A stretch of 64,000 nucleotides of DNA from positions 1-64,000 of the forward strand of contig CAZECG010000005.1 of NCBI GenBank assembly GCA_964510535.1, read 5' to 3'. The stretch comes from JAJPXC01 sp964510535 (GTDB taxonomy: Bacteria; Bacteroidota; Bacteroidia; Bacteroidales; Muribaculaceae). Positions within the stretch are counted from its first letter, which is position 1. Each line of letters opens with the position of its first letter. Below, piece by piece: positions 63,161 through 64,000 of the stretch. Position numbers and translations under genes: made by a program. The notes under the pieces were generated by a model, which saw nothing but the letters and a program-made list of their open reading frames with translations, ran no database searches and had not been told where the DNA came from.

Positions 63161-64000
63161 ATGGAACAAACAGAAACGAAAAAGAAGTCGATAGTCGGGG
63201 CGGTGTTGAAATATGTTGTGCCGCTTGTTATTACCGTCGGACTTTGCTATATGCTTTTTTCTAAGGTCGATTTCCGCGAGATGGTTGAAATCATCAAGCG
63301 CGATTGCGACTTTTGGTGGATTGGTCTCGCTTTGTTCATAAGCATATTTTCCCACGTTTTCAGGGCCATGAGATGGCGCATACAACTTGAAGCCCTCAAC
63401 ATCCCTACGCCGTTGGCACCGTTAGTCTACAGCATCTTCGGAACGTATGCCGTCAATCTGGTGTTTCCGCGGCTCGGCGAGGTGTGGCGCACCGGTTACA
63501 TAGCTCAGCGTCAGCGCGCTTCGTTCACCACGGTGTTTGGCTCGATGGTGGCCGACCGTCTTGCCGATACGGTGACGGTGGCTCTGCTGACGTTGGTGAC
63601 TTTTTTGCTTGCGAGCGGTGCGTTTATTGATTATGTAAAGACTAACCCCGCCGCCTATGAGGGGCTTATGGCTTTGGCGACATCGCCGTGGCTGTGGCTT
63701 GCCGTGGCTGTGGCTATCGCCGCCGTGTGGTGGCTGTTCGCGGTCAAGCGCGAAAACAAGTTGGTCAAGAGGGTGCTGGCTACGGTCAAGAACCTTTGGG
63801 ACGGCTTTGCCGTGGTGGCAAAGATGGACGGCAAGGGGCGATGGCTTTTCTTGACGTTTATGATATGGGATTGCTATTTCACGCAGCTCTATGTGGCGTT
63901 TTTCGCTTTCCCGTTCACTGCCGAGGTGGTGGCTGAGCATGGCGCGCTGGCGGTGCTGGTGTGCTTCGCCCTGTCGAGCATCGCGATGGGTGTGCCGTCA
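63161..64000 (+). CDS. Flippase-like (LPG synthase TM domain, UPF0104) membrane protein, partial
   Basis: The first 280 codons of a membrane protein cut by the window end. It begins MEQTETKKKSIVGAVLKYVV and has several membrane segments, with FRAMRWRIQLEAL and the family pattern LVFPRLGEVWRTGYIAQRQ followed by GSMVADRLADT. This is the lysylphosphatidylglycerol-synthetase transmembrane (UPF0104/MprF flippase-like) domain. Stand-alone members are membrane proteins of uncertain substrate. The C-terminal part is not seen. Confidence 0.88.
   Translation, partial: MEQTETKKKSIVGAVLKYVVPLVITVGLCYMLFSKVDFREMVEIIKRDCDFWWIGLALFISIFSHVFRAMRWRIQLEALNIPTPLAPLVYSIFGTYAVNLVFPRLGEVWRTGYIAQRQRASFTTVFGSMVADRLADTVTVALLTLVTFLLASGAFIDYVKTNPAAYEGLMALATSPWLWLAVAVAIAAVWWLFAVKRENKLVKRVLATVKNLWDGFAVVAKMDGKGRWLFLTFMIWDCYFTQLYVAFFAFPFTAEVVAEHGALAVLVCFALSSIAMGVPS

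Noticed and set aside
1..64000. CRISPR arrays, rRNA or tRNA genes
   Set aside because: No regularly spaced short repeats, no rRNA-like sequence and no T-loop plus acceptor pairing were found on reading either strand.

Overview
The window looks like chromosomal DNA of a relatively GC-rich member of the Bacteroidales, plausibly Muribaculaceae or a close relative. The reasons are the many promoters with the Bacteroidetes -7 element TAnnTTTG, weak Shine-Dalgarno sequences, and families typical of the phylum: a PorZ-like type IX secretion protein, DUF3467, DUF4271, WbqC, YfhO, DUF4886, the hemD-rnpA-yidD-tatD block, a carboxy(nor)spermidine dehydrogenase and an inositol-lipid gene set. About 55 protein genes are supported. 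I see no tRNA, rRNA, CRISPR array or classical insertion sequence.

Layout. 1-4.3 kb: RecD-like helicase, cysS, DUF3467 protein and an SGNH hydrolase, all on the minus strand. 4.4-10.4 kb, plus strand: pdxA, then a compact cluster (sugar-nucleotidyltransferase-like enzyme, ATP-grasp protein, CDP-alcohol phosphatidyltransferase, HAD phosphatase, myo-inositol-1-phosphate synthase) that reads as a de novo inositol phospholipid/sphingolipid pathway, apparently via a CDP-inositol type donor. 10.5-13.9 kb: an AT-richer island with two tandem AAA+/DUF4143 ATPases of equal length in a repeated array, followed by a decayed gene. 14-18.9 kb: a four-gene exporter (TolC, HlyD, two ABC-2 permeases) without an ATPase. 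19-22.6 kb: polyamine dehydrogenase, AraC regulator and polyprenyl synthase. 22.8-36.2 kb: yqeY, serS, xerD/methyltransferase/yfhO, dapB-lepB-wbqC, a porin-like protein, gpsA and lysS.

36.2-36.8 kb is a 620-bp AT-rich gap with four to five DnaA-box-like 9-mers, including a 12-mer present once in each orientation. Neighbouring genes run mostly minus to its left and plus to its right, and sampled GC skew on the plus strand changes from C-rich to G-rich here. I propose it as the chromosomal replication origin (oriC).

36.8-50.9 kb, all plus: nadA, leuS, the XTP pyrophosphatase gene, porZ, a small unknown gene, a glycosyltransferase, a DUF4886 protein, cysE, a THUMP methyltransferase with a long basic tail and an LTA-synthase-like sulfatase. 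51-58 kb, minus: ldcA, radical SAM protein, frr, pyrH, pdxB, a membrane protein and purD; a short promoter-to-terminator unit at 54.42-54.50 kb on the plus strand is a small-RNA candidate. 58.2-64 kb, plus: a GH13 lipoprotein, LOG-family protein, DUF4271 protein, hemD, rnpA, yidD, a short TatD and the start of a flippase-like membrane protein cut by the window end.

Most genes are housekeeping. The parts most worth a second look are the inositol-lipid cluster with its extra ATP-grasp gene and shifted active-site motif, the putative oriC, the ATPase array and the small-RNA candidate.
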